This document shows positions 26,842-33,370 of a stretch of DNA of 33,738 nt, in pieces. Each line of letters starts with the position of its first letter. Within the stretch, counting starts at the first letter, position 1. Below the pieces are notes generated by a model, which worked only from the letters and a program-made list of their open reading frames with translations, made no database searches and was not told the DNA's origin. The translations under genes and the position numbers were made by a program. This DNA is from Ignavibacteriota bacterium. Lineage in GTDB: Bacteria > Bacteroidota > Ignavibacteria > UBA10030 > UBA6906. Location of the stretch: contig PMBF01000108.1 of the NCBI GenBank assembly GCA_003152875.1, forward strand, positions 1,089 to 34,826, in the 5' to 3' direction.

Positions 26842-27525
26842 ATGAGAATCACCCGGATCGCGGTGCAGGAGCGCAATCCTTCCCGCCGGAATCTCTACGT
26901 TGATGAGGCATTCGCCCTCGGCATAGGCACGGAGACCCTGCTCCGGTTCGGCCTTCGTGCCGGCGACGAGATCTCGCACGAAACGCTCCGGGAAATCGAG
27001 AAAACCGAAGAGCTGGTGAATGCGAGGGGGGCCGCTCTGCGGTACCTGGGCGTCCGGCCGAGAACGGAGCAGGAGATTCGTGACAAGTTGAGGGAAAAGG
27101 AGTTCGGAGACGAGGAGATCGCGCAGACGATCAGCGGGCTCAAGACTGCGGGGCTGATCAACGACCAGGAGTTCGCGCGCATGTACGTCCGCGACGCGAT
27201 GCTGAAACACCCTGCCGGGGCGTTGATGCTCAGGCGCAAACTGCTCATTCTCGGCGTCGACCGCGCGACGGTCGATCAGGCAATCACGGAAACCCTCTCG
27301 ACCGTGAACCTTGAGGAGACTGCTCTCGCGCTCGCCCGCGCCTTCATCCGGAAGACGCGGAACCTCAGGCCCGGCGAGACTCCCCGCAGGCTCCGGACCC
27401 GGGTTTCCTCCTATCTCGGCCGCCGCGGCTTCAGCTGGGATCTGATCCAGTCAACGCTCAAGGCAGCCCTGCCGGGATCGTCAGGTTCAGACGAGCAGGA
27501 GGATTCCGATGTGCCCGTGACGTAG
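26842..27525 (+). CDS. recX: Regulatory protein RecX
   Basis: RecX binds RecA filaments and limits their activity. The 227-residue protein shows tandem RecX three-helix units: 'ALRYLGVRPRTEQEIRDKL' with 'GLKTAGLINDQEFARMYV', a second unit around 'GALMLRRKLLILGVD', and a third near 'VSSYLGRRGFSWDLIQSTL'. The start ATG 26842 gives 'MRITRIAVQERNPSRRNLYV', a normal N terminus; no clear Shine-Dalgarno is seen. The frame is open upstream into recA, but that part is spurious. The large inverted repeat between recA and recX may tune their ratio. It is convergent with the outer-membrane protein gene. Confidence 0.93.
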   Translation: MRITRIAVQERNPSRRNLYVDEAFALGIGTETLLRFGLRAGDEISHETLREIEKTEELVNARGAALRYLGVRPRTEQEIRDKLREKEFGDEEIAQTISGLKTAGLINDQEFARMYVRDAMLKHPAGALMLRRKLLILGVDRATVDQAITETLSTVNLEETALALARAFIRKTRNLRPGETPRRLRTRVSSYLGRRGFSWDLIQSTLKAALPGSSGSDEQEDSDVPVT

Positions 27526-27684
27526 AGCGGGTGCCTCCGGGATCCGAGCAACCATCGCCCTGACGCACGGAGCAGCGCATCACGCCAGGAGCGGATGTCT
27601 CCCGTTTCCATGGTCATTCTGAAGGTAAGGCTCATCAGGAAGAAGGTCCGGTTCATCGCCGCTGGGTTACCGGAAATGAGGCTT

Positions 27685-28260
27685 TCACAGAAACACCGTG
27701 AGTCCGAACTGCACGGAGAACAGCGTCACTTCGTATGACTGGGAAGCCGAGCCCTGGGGTGCGACATCCAGCCAGTACTGATTCTGGTACGTACCGCTGA
27801 ACCGCTGATACCGGAACTCGGTCCTTACGGCAACGTCCTCGGAGAAGAGAATCTTCACCCCTGCTCCAAGGTTCAGCACGCCGAATGTCACATCCTTCAT
27901 TCCACCCGTGACCACTCCCTCGATCGGGATGCCGTTCGCGATACCGTAACCGGCCAGGACAAAAACCAGCGCTCTCCCCTGGGCCTTGAAATTGTAGGCG
28001 AGGTTTCCGTTCGCCACATATGCAGGATCCGCTCCCGAGGTGAACATCGAGGTGATCTCCGGCTCGACCTCGAGCCCTTCGGTCACAAAGACCCCGAAAC
28101 GGGGGGACAGGAAGAAGAGTGAGCTGCTGGTGCTCGATCCGCTGGAGAAGTGCTGGTACCCTCCGGAGATGCTCAGTTCGAACTTCTTGCCGGGTAATGG
28201 CTGCGCGAAGGAGGATGCTGCCAGCACCAGGGCGGCCGCAAGACAGAGAGTGGGTCTCAT
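27685..28260 (-). CDS. Small outer-membrane beta-barrel protein
   Basis: The 191-residue protein begins at ATG 28260, with AGGAGA seven bases upstream, and a clear signal peptide 'MRPTLCLAAALVLAASSFAQ'. The mature part alternates polar and hydrophobic residues in strand-like segments ('KFELSISGGYQHFSSG', 'FFLSPRFGVFVTEGLEVEPEI', 'LNLGAGVKILFSEDVAVRTEFRY') and ends 'FSVQFGLTVFL', consistent with an eight-stranded OmpA/OmpW-like barrel in the outer membrane. No ligand or enzyme motif is visible, so the function is unknown. A longer frame to 28428 lacks a ribosome site. It is convergent with recX and 332 bases downstream of bioY. Confidence 0.85.
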   Translation of the reverse strand: MRPTLCLAAALVLAASSFAQPLPGKKFELSISGGYQHFSSGSSTSSSLFFLSPRFGVFVTEGLEVEPEITSMFTSGADPAYVANGNLAYNFKAQGRALVFVLAGYGIANGIPIEGVVTGGMKDVTFGVLNLGAGVKILFSEDVAVRTEFRYQRFSGTYQNQYWLDVAPQGSASQSYEVTLFSVQFGLTVFL

Positions 28261-28592
28261 CGTCAGGTCTCCTGTAGTGAGTGTGAGAGGGCGACTGCCA
28301 TGCGCCCGATGGACAAAGAGCGGCGGCATTGCACCCGCAGGGAAGCCGGGCACGTCAAGCCGGATGACGGGGGGGATTCGCGAAAGGAACGGGGATGCGG
28401 CCGCAGGTCTCCGCGGCCTGCCTGACATCCCGGAGGCTCCTGCATCAGAAGCAAAGGGCTCAGTTGCAGGGAGAAAGGGCTATCGCAGCAAGGCAAGCGG
28501 CGCCCACCTTCGGGCGTCAGGCCGCCTTTCTCCAGAGTTTATGCCTAGGGCTCTTGCGTGCCCCCGGCGGCTTCCGCGGTGAACCTGAAGGT
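28261..28592. other. 332-base gap upstream of the outer-membrane protein gene
   Basis: No gene is convincing here. The gap holds the ribosome site of the barrel gene, a strong GC hairpin (GGCCGC at 28399-28404 with GCGGCC at 28413-28418), a second hairpin around 28500-28517 (GCGCCC/GGGCG) and an inverted repeat at the bioY stop (28580-28595). TTGACG on the minus strand (near 28358) has no good -10 partner. I do not recognise a riboswitch. Confidence 0.5.
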
Positions 28593-28595
28593 TCA
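28580..28595 (-). repeat. Inverted repeat overlapping the bioY stop codon
   Basis: TGAACCT-GA-AGGTTCA is a perfect 7-base inverted repeat that includes the bioY stop codon. No T-run follows on the minus strand, so it is at best a weak transcript-end hairpin. Confidence 0.5.
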
Positions 28596-29174
28596 GGCGA
28601 TGGGAAGGCGGGGCCAGCGTCTGGCGACTTCGTGGTAGATCAGCACGGCGACAGAGAGCTTCAGGAGATCCCACCAGCTGAAGATGAGCACCCCTGAAGC
28701 AATTGCCTGTCGAACGTCGTGGAAATAGACTGCATAGAGCTGGGCAGTCCCGGAAAGGAAAATCAGACAGAGGGCAGCGGCCATGGAGAGAGAACGCCAG
28801 ACCAGGGACTGACCGCGCTGCACAAGGTATCCGGCGATCGCCGCAGAAGCCGGGAAAGCCAGGAGGTACCCTCCCGTCGGGCCGATCAGCTTCGCCAACC
28901 CGAAGGCTCCGCCGGCAAACACCGGAAGTCCTATCATGCCAGCCGCGAGATAGAGCAGCTGGCTCAGCGCCCCGTTCCTGGCCCCGAGAAACGCCCCGGC
29001 GAGGAGTACGATGGGGGTCTGGAGCGTGAAAGGAACAGGTTGATTGGGGATCTCCACCCTTGCACCGGCCGCCGTCGCCGCGGCGAATGCCGCAATCCAG
29101 AGAACTTGTGCAAGGATGCCCCCTTCGGGGACCGCCGCAGCCACAGGAATTGGAGATCTGACTGTGTCGCTCAT
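28593..29174 (-). CDS. bioY: Biotin transporter BioY (ECF S-component)
   Basis: The 193-residue polytopic membrane protein is BioY, the biotin-binding S-component of ECF transporters. Family features are 'ARVEIPNQPVPFTLQTPIVLLAG', here near residues 38-60, followed by 'GAFLGARNG', 'GMIGLPVFAGG' and 'GPTGGYLLAFP', and about six hydrophobic helices. The start ATG 29174 has GAGGAG five bases upstream. No bioM/bioN energising genes lie nearby; a shared ECF module elsewhere, or action as a solitary BioY, are both known possibilities. A promoter is predicted just upstream. I find no clear BirA operator. Confidence 0.95.
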   Translation of the reverse strand: MSDTVRSPIPVAAAVPEGGILAQVLWIAAFAAATAAGARVEIPNQPVPFTLQTPIVLLAGAFLGARNGALSQLLYLAAGMIGLPVFAGGAFGLAKLIGPTGGYLLAFPASAAIAGYLVQRGQSLVWRSLSMAAALCLIFLSGTAQLYAVYFHDVRQAIASGVLIFSWWDLLKLSVAVLIYHEVARRWPRLPIA

Positions 29175-29200
29175 GCAGGCTCCTCACTGAGAGTATAGTT

Positions 29201-29231
29201 CAAACATACCCAACACGGGCCAGAAAATCAA
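29201..29231 (-). promoter_or_regulatory. Predicted promoter of bioY
   Basis: On the minus strand TTGATT (29231-29226), 17 bases, then TATGTT (29208-29203). The latter extends to TATGTTTG, which also matches the Bacteroidota -7 consensus TAnnTTTG with TTG 20 bases upstream. It gives a leader of about 20 bases that includes the ribosome site. Confidence 0.65.
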
Positions 29232-29317
29232 TTCCCGGCCTGCAAGGAACGCACTTCCCTGGCATGGCCTGGCACGGCCCGGCAGGATTGGAGTCGTGGC
29301 AAGAGCCCAGAAGAACC

Positions 29318-29346
29318 TTGCGCATTTTAACGAATTTCCGTATAAT
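29318..29346 (+). promoter_or_regulatory. Predicted promoter of prs
   Basis: TTGCGC (29318-29323), 17 bases, then a perfect TATAAT (29341-29346). The first in-frame ATG (29358) would be about five bases from the expected transcription start, which favours the second ATG at 29382. Confidence 0.75.
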
Positions 29347-29381
29347 GAAAAGCTACCATGGTTTCACAGCCAGCGCCTTCC

Positions 29382-30320
29382 ATGCCCAGCTTGAAAGTAT
29401 TCTCCGGAAGATCAAACCGTCCCCTCGCCGAGAAAATCGCGAATGAGCTGGAGATGCCGCTGGGGCAATGCGAGATCAGGACGTTCAGCGACGGTGAGAT
29501 CTGGGTCAAGTTTCAGGACAATGTCCGCGGAAGCGACGTGTTCATCGTCCAGTCCACCAATCCGCCCGCGGAGAACCTTCTTGAACTCCTGATCATGATC
29601 GATGCCGCGAAGCGGGCATCGGCGCGAAAGGTGATTGCGGTGATCCCCTACTTCGGATACGCCAGGCAGGACCGGAAGGACCAGCCGAGGGTCTCGATCA
29701 CCGCAAAGCTGGTGGCAAACCTGATCAGCAAGGCGGGAACGGACCGGATCATCACCATGGACCTGCACGCCCCCCAGATCCAGGGATTCTTCGACATCCC
29801 GGTCGACCACTTGTATTCTTCGGCGGTGCTGGTGCGTCGTTTCAGGGAGCAGACGATCCCGAACCTGGCGGTGGTCTCGCCGGATGTGGGCGGCATCAAG
29901 ATGGCGAGGGCATACGCCAAGCGCCTCGAAGCCGAGTTGATCGTCATCGACAAGCGCCGGCCCCGCCAGAATGAGGCCGAAATCATGAATGTGATCGGCG
30001 ACGCGCGGGGAAGAAACATTCTGGTGGTGGATGATCTGATCGACACCGGCGGAACGCTCTGCAATGCGGTGGTCGCCCTGAAGAACGCGGGGGCCGCGGA
30101 TATTTATGCGGCATGCACCCATCCCGTCCTCTCGGGCCAGGCCAGGGAGCGCCTCCAGGAATCGGCCATCAAGGCGCTGGTCGCAACCGATAGCATCCCG
30201 GTTCCGTTCGAGCTGCCGAAGCTCATGATCGAATCGGTAGCTCACCTGTTCGCGGAAGCCATCCGAAGAAATTATAACAACGAGTCGATCAGCTCGCTGT
30301 TCGACATCGATAAAGGGTAA
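29382..30320 (+). CDS. prs: Ribose-phosphate pyrophosphokinase
   Basis: Prs makes phosphoribosyl pyrophosphate from ribose 5-phosphate and ATP for nucleotide, His and Trp synthesis. The 312-residue protein (start 'MPSLKVFSGRSNRPLAEKIA') has 'FVQSTNPP'-like segment 'FIVQSTNPPAEN', 'YFGYARQDRKDQPRVSI' with the ATP-binding Arg/Asp, the flexible-loop 'DKRRPRQNEAE', and the PRPP-binding loop 'VVDDLIDTGGTL'. I favour ATG 29382 over ATG 29358, because it matches family N termini and leaves a normal leader after the strong promoter; neither has a clear Shine-Dalgarno. bL25 follows 20 bases later, the common order prs-ctc-pth. Confidence 0.96.
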   Translation: MPSLKVFSGRSNRPLAEKIANELEMPLGQCEIRTFSDGEIWVKFQDNVRGSDVFIVQSTNPPAENLLELLIMIDAAKRASARKVIAVIPYFGYARQDRKDQPRVSITAKLVANLISKAGTDRIITMDLHAPQIQGFFDIPVDHLYSSAVLVRRFREQTIPNLAVVSPDVGGIKMARAYAKRLEAELIVIDKRRPRQNEAEIMNVIGDARGRNILVVDDLIDTGGTLCNAVVALKNAGAADIYAACTHPVLSGQARERLQESAIKALVATDSIPVPFELPKLMIESVAHLFAEAIRRNYNNESISSLFDIDKG

Positions 30321-30340
30321 CGTCAAGGAAAGGTCAGCAC

Positions 30341-31039
30341 ATGTCCGATATCGTTCTGAACGCCGAGCTCCGCGACCCGAAAACCCAGCGTGCGAACGCC
30401 ACGCGCCGGCTGGGGTTTATTCCCGGAGTCTACTACAGCCACGGCGAGGAGAACCTGAACGTCGCGGTCGAACCCCTGAGCCTGAATCCCCTCGTCTTCA
30501 CCGCGCAGACCAACATCATCACGCTCAAGCTCAAGGACGGCACGACCAAGAAATGCGTCCTGCGTGCCGTGCAGTTCGATCCCGTCACCGATCGCCCGAT
30601 CCATTTTGACCTGCTGGGTTTGAAGGAGGAGGAAGAGCTGACGATCGACATCCCGGTCGTTCTGACGGGCGGCATTCCCAAGGGCGTCCGGGAAGGCGGA
30701 ATGCTTCAGCACATGATCCACAAACTGAAGATCTCCTGCCTGCCACGCCACATCCCGTCCAAGATCGAGATCAACGTCGCCGAGCTCAACATCAACGACC
30801 TCGTGCACGTGAAGGACTTGAAAGTGGAAAACGTCACCATGCTCGAGAACGGGGAGAGCGCAGTCGTCGGTGTTCTGCCGCCCGCCGTAGTGAAGGAAGC
30901 CGAGGAGGCGCCCGTGGTCGAGGCAGCGCCTGCCGAGCCCGAGGTTGTGGGAAAGGGCAAGAAGCCTGAAGAGGGCGAGGCCCCCGCAGCCGAGGAGAAG
31001 GAGAAAGACAAGGACAAGGAAAAGGAAAAGAAGAAGTAA
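30341..31039 (+). CDS. rplY: Large ribosomal subunit protein bL25, Ctc form
   Basis: bL25 binds 5S rRNA in the large subunit. The 232-residue protein is the long TL5/Ctc form: an N-terminal 5S-binding domain ('LNAELRDPKTQRANATRRLGFIPG' region with 'RRLGFIPGVYY') and a C-terminal beta domain ('HFDLLGLKEEEELTIDIPV', 'VREGGMLQHMIHKLKISCLP'). The last 45 or so residues are a low-complexity Glu/Lys/Ala tail ending in Lys, probably disordered. AGGAAAGG stands upstream of the ATG. It lies between prs and pth, as in many bacteria. Confidence 0.95.
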   Translation: MSDIVLNAELRDPKTQRANATRRLGFIPGVYYSHGEENLNVAVEPLSLNPLVFTAQTNIITLKLKDGTTKKCVLRAVQFDPVTDRPIHFDLLGLKEEEELTIDIPVVLTGGIPKGVREGGMLQHMIHKLKISCLPRHIPSKIEINVAELNINDLVHVKDLKVENVTMLENGESAVVGVLPPAVVKEAEEAPVVEAAPAEPEVVGKGKKPEEGEAPAAEEKEKDKDKEKEKKK

Positions 31040-31051
31040 TCCCGGCCGTCC

Positions 31052-31651
31052 ATGGAGCCTGCGGCCATCATCGGTCTGGGGAACCCCGGTGTGCCATACC
31101 GGGAAACCCGCCACAATCTCGGCTTCATGGTGGTCGAGGAGCTTGCCAGACGATGGAGCGTGCCATTCCGGCCCGGACGCGGTCCCTATGAGGTCTCCCT
31201 GGCGCGTGAACCCCGGTCGGAGAGAGACGTGATCCTCGTGGCGCCTAGGACGTTCATGAACCTCAGCGGGGAAGCCGTTTCCGATGTCTCCTGCCGGTAC
31301 GGTGTCACCCCCGGTTCGATGCTTGTCGTCGTGGACGACTTCTGGCTTCCGCTCGGCATCCTGCGGTACCGCCCCCGGGGGAGCGACGGCGGGCATCACG
31401 GCCTGGCGTCGATCATCGCGGCCCTGGAAAGCGAGGAGTTCTCGAGACTCCGCCTGGGCATCGGGAAAGCGGTGATGCCCCCGAAGCAGGAGTTGGCCGA
31501 TTTCGTCCTGTCGGCGTTCGACCCGGAGGAGCGGGCCCTGGCCGCCGACATGGTCTTGAGGGCCGCAGACGCGGCCGAGGAATTTGTGAGATCCGGGCGG
31601 GCCCTCCCCAGGAATCCACCCGGTCCGGAAGACGGCGAAAACGCCGGCTGA
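31052..31651 (+). CDS. pth: Peptidyl-tRNA hydrolase
   Basis: Pth releases tRNA from prematurely dropped peptidyl-tRNA. The 199-residue protein has 'IGLGNPGVPYRETRHNLG' with Asn and the catalytic His, 'RTFMNLSGEAV', and 'VVVDDFWLPLG' with the conserved Asp. The second family signature, normally H-N-G-L-K/R, reads 'GGHHGLAS': the Asn that contacts substrate in E. coli (Asn114) is His, and the basic residue is Ala. Activity is still likely given the other motifs. The ATG at 31052 follows bL25 by 12 bases and lacks a clear Shine-Dalgarno. A Pro/Glu-rich C-terminal tail is present. Confidence 0.93.
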   Translation: MEPAAIIGLGNPGVPYRETRHNLGFMVVEELARRWSVPFRPGRGPYEVSLAREPRSERDVILVAPRTFMNLSGEAVSDVSCRYGVTPGSMLVVVDDFWLPLGILRYRPRGSDGGHHGLASIIAALESEEFSRLRLGIGKAVMPPKQELADFVLSAFDPEERALAADMVLRAADAAEEFVRSGRALPRNPPGPEDGENAG

Positions 31652-31712
31652 GCAGACTGTTCATTGCACACGGTGCCTTTCACATACCTCAGTCCTGGAA
31701 GGCTGCCTCTCT

Positions 31713-31748
31713 GCTCTTCAGTTCACCGCACGGTGAGTACTGGAGGGC
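31713..31748 (+). promoter_or_regulatory. Probable S6:S18 autoregulatory mRNA leader
   Basis: A hairpin with a 10-bp lower stem (GCTCTTCAGT at 31713-31722 with ACTGGAGGGC at 31739-31748, including two G-U pairs), a GT bulge at 31737-31738, and an upper stem TCACC/GGTGA whose apex carries CCG. It lies 37 bases upstream of rpsF. The S6:S18 complex is known to bind a CCG-containing bulged hairpin in rpsF leaders; position and shape fit, but I have not matched it against the covariance model. Confidence 0.6.
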
Positions 31749-31785
31749 CATCTCTATCATCATGGAGTCCACAGGGAGAAGACAC

Positions 31786-32217
31786 ATGGACAAACCCAAG
31801 CGTCTGTACGAAACCACCTTCATCGTGAACGCGTCGCTCGATGACACACAGATCGACGGCGTGGTCACCCGCGTCCAGGATTTCATCACGCGCAACGGCG
31901 GGACGGTGACGGCGGTAAACAAGTGGGGACGCAAGCGTCTGGCGTATTCCATCAACAAGAAGACGAACGGTTTCTACGTCAACCTGGAGATGGAGGCGCC
32001 GGGCACCCTTCTGGCCGCGCTCGACCGGGCATACCAGCTCGACGAGATGATTCTCCGCTACCTGACGATCATCCTGGACCGCAAAGCCATCGCCTCGCGC
32101 AAGGCCACAGCCGAAGCCGCGGCGGCAGCCGCTGCGGCACAGGCCCTGGTCGCGGAGCCCGCCCCCGTGCAGGCCCGCGAGCCTGAACCTGCGCCCAGTG
32201 AAGCCAAAAAAGCCTGA
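31786..32217 (+). CDS. rpsF: Small ribosomal subunit protein bS6
   Basis: bS6 binds bS18 and sits on the 30S platform. The 143-residue protein shows '[15 protein letters not shown]', '[20 protein letters not shown]' and '[13 protein letters not shown]', which are canonical S6 segments. The start ATG 31786 (MDKPKRLYE) has GGGAGA six bases upstream; an ATG at 31762 has none. The C terminus is extended by about 45 residues rich in Ala, Pro and Glu, probably disordered. rpsR follows after 38 bases; no single-strand binding protein gene is inserted between them. A leader hairpin upstream suggests feedback by S6:S18. Confidence 0.95.
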   Translation: MDKPKRLYETTFIVNASLDDTQIDGVVTRVQDFITRNGGTVTAVNKWGRKRLAYSINKKTNGFYVNLEMEAPGTLLAALDRAYQLDEMILRYLTIILDRKAIASRKATAEAAAAAAAAQALVAEPAPVQAREPEPAPSEAKKA

Positions 32218-32255
32218 CGCACCGAACCTCACGAATTCCCAGGAGACCAGACATC

Positions 32256-32516
32256 GTGTTCACACCACGCAGGACCCGCCGCGACAAGGACCAGACACCG
32301 CGCAAGAAGCGTACATGCCGCTTCTGCGATTCCAAGGACATCTACATCGACTACAAGGACGAAAAGCGCCTGCAGCGCTTCGTCACTGAGCAGGGCAAGA
32401 TCATCCCGAAACGGATCACCGGGACCTGCGCAAAACACCAGCGGCAGCTGGTGAAAGCCATCAAACGGGCACGCCACCTGGCGCTGCTGCCGTTCGTCTC
32501 CGACACCGTTCGCTAA
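32256..32516 (+). CDS. rpsR: Small ribosomal subunit protein bS18
   Basis: bS18 pairs with bS6 in the 30S platform. The 86-residue protein contains '[17 protein letters not shown]', '[21 protein letters not shown]' and '[13 protein letters not shown]', all typical. A CxxC plus a later Cys-x2-His suggests the zinc-binding (C+) form. The start is GTG 32256 with AGGAGA nine bases upstream. It lies between rpsF and rplI, 23 bases before the latter. Confidence 0.96.
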   Translation: MFTPRRTRRDKDQTPRKKRTCRFCDSKDIYIDYKDEKRLQRFVTEQGKIIPKRITGTCAKHQRQLVKAIKRARHLALLPFVSDTVR

Positions 32517-32539
32517 ACCATGCCAGAGAGGTTGCCTCC

Positions 32540-32983
32540 ATGAAAGTCATCTTGCGGAAAGAACAGGAAAAACTCGGCGCGGTAGGCACGCTGGTCGAAG
32601 TGAGCGACGGCTATGCCCGCAATTTCCTGATACCGAAGGGAATTGCCTTCCCCGCGAACGAGGGAAATGTCCGCGCGCTGGAAGAGGAGAAGAAACAGCT
32701 GCATCGCCGTGAAAACAAGCAGCTGAAGACGAGCCAGCATCTTGCCGCCGAGCTCGAGAAGCTCTCCCTGACGATCAAGGTGAAGGTCGGTGAAGACGAG
32801 AAGCTCTTCGGCTCGGTCACCTCGCAGGACATCGCCGACGCGGTCAAGGAAAACGGGATCGAGCTCGACAAGCGGATCATCGAACTGCCGGAACCGATCA
32901 AGGCGCTCGGCTTCTATACGGTCGAGGCCCGCCTCCACCCCACCGTGACGGGGAAAATCAAAATCTCCGTAGTCCACGAGTAG
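32540..32983 (+). CDS. rplI: Large ribosomal subunit protein bL9
   Basis: bL9 binds 23S rRNA domain V and extends from the L1 stalk base. The 147-residue protein starts 'MKVILRKEQEKLGAVGTLVEV', with the N-terminal signature 'GYARNFLIPKGIA', a long charged central helix, and a C-terminal domain containing 'KLFGSVTSQDIADAV' and 'LGFYTVEARLHPTVTGKI'. The ATG has GAGAGG eight bases upstream. It ends the ribosomal group; a very stable hairpin follows. Confidence 0.97.
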   Translation: MKVILRKEQEKLGAVGTLVEVSDGYARNFLIPKGIAFPANEGNVRALEEEKKQLHRRENKQLKTSQHLAAELEKLSLTIKVKVGEDEKLFGSVTSQDIADAVKENGIELDKRIIELPEPIKALGFYTVEARLHPTVTGKIKISVVHE

Positions 32984-32991
32984 CGTCCGCG

Positions 32992-33015
32992 GTCCATGGC
33001 CTCCGGGCCGTGGAC
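32992..33015 (+). terminator. Very stable hairpin with TCCG loop after rplI
   Basis: GTCCATGGCC (32992-33001), loop TCCG, and GGCCGTGGAC (33006-33015) form a 10-bp stem with one G-U pair, closed by a C(UNCG)G-type tetraloop. There is no T-run, so it may end transcription poorly but could protect the transcript's 3' end. Confidence 0.5.
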
Positions 33016-33052
33016 AGTCAGTGGGAGAGCCGGCTGGGGGCTGAAGAGAATC

Positions 33053-33081
33053 TTGACTTTCAGCCGGAAAGAGCCTATAGT
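33053..33081 (+). promoter_or_regulatory. Predicted strong promoter upstream of korA
   Basis: TTGACT (33053-33058), exactly 17 bases, then TATAGT (33076-33081): five of six consensus bases in each box. The expected transcription start, near 33088, is about 280 bases before the korA ATG. Confidence 0.75.
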
Positions 33082-33370
33082 AGAATGATTGTGCAGCGAG
33101 ACGGCCGGCAATGAGCCGCCCGGGAGGACGATGCACTGCAGGGATGCCGGTTCGCGCCTCCGGGCGCGGACGCAGGACGTTTGACCGACCGATGCCAACG
33201 CGCGCGTTCGTTTTTGACCTTCCCGTTCACCCGACAGACGGCGCGAGTTGTTCCCAGCCGCGGCGCGGCGCTGCGCGGCGTCCGACCACTCCGCCGCACC
33301 GCGGCCGTCCCTCACCCCATTCCGTACACAACGCTCGCCTGTCATTCATCATTGATCAGAAGAACAGCGT

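Larger units (their letters stand above)
32984..33370. other. 387-base gap: rplI transcript end and korA leader
   Basis: The gap holds a stable hairpin just after rplI (32992-33015), a strong promoter (33053-33081) and then about 280 bases of apparent leader before korA. The leader is GC-rich with several hairpins, for example CGCGCC-TCC-GGGCGCG near 33153-33169. A possible 89-codon frame (33111-33380) overlaps korA and is Arg/Pro-rich, so I do not count it as a gene. I recognise no known riboswitch or RNA gene. Confidence 0.55.

Noticed and set aside
29175-29317. BirA operator or biotin-responsive site before bioY
   Set aside because: The partial palindrome near 29194-29210 pairs at only six of eight positions and is better explained by the promoter boxes.
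31662-31678. Intrinsic terminator after pth (GCAC-ACG-GTGC then CTTT)
   Set aside because: The stem is only 4 bp and the T-run is short.
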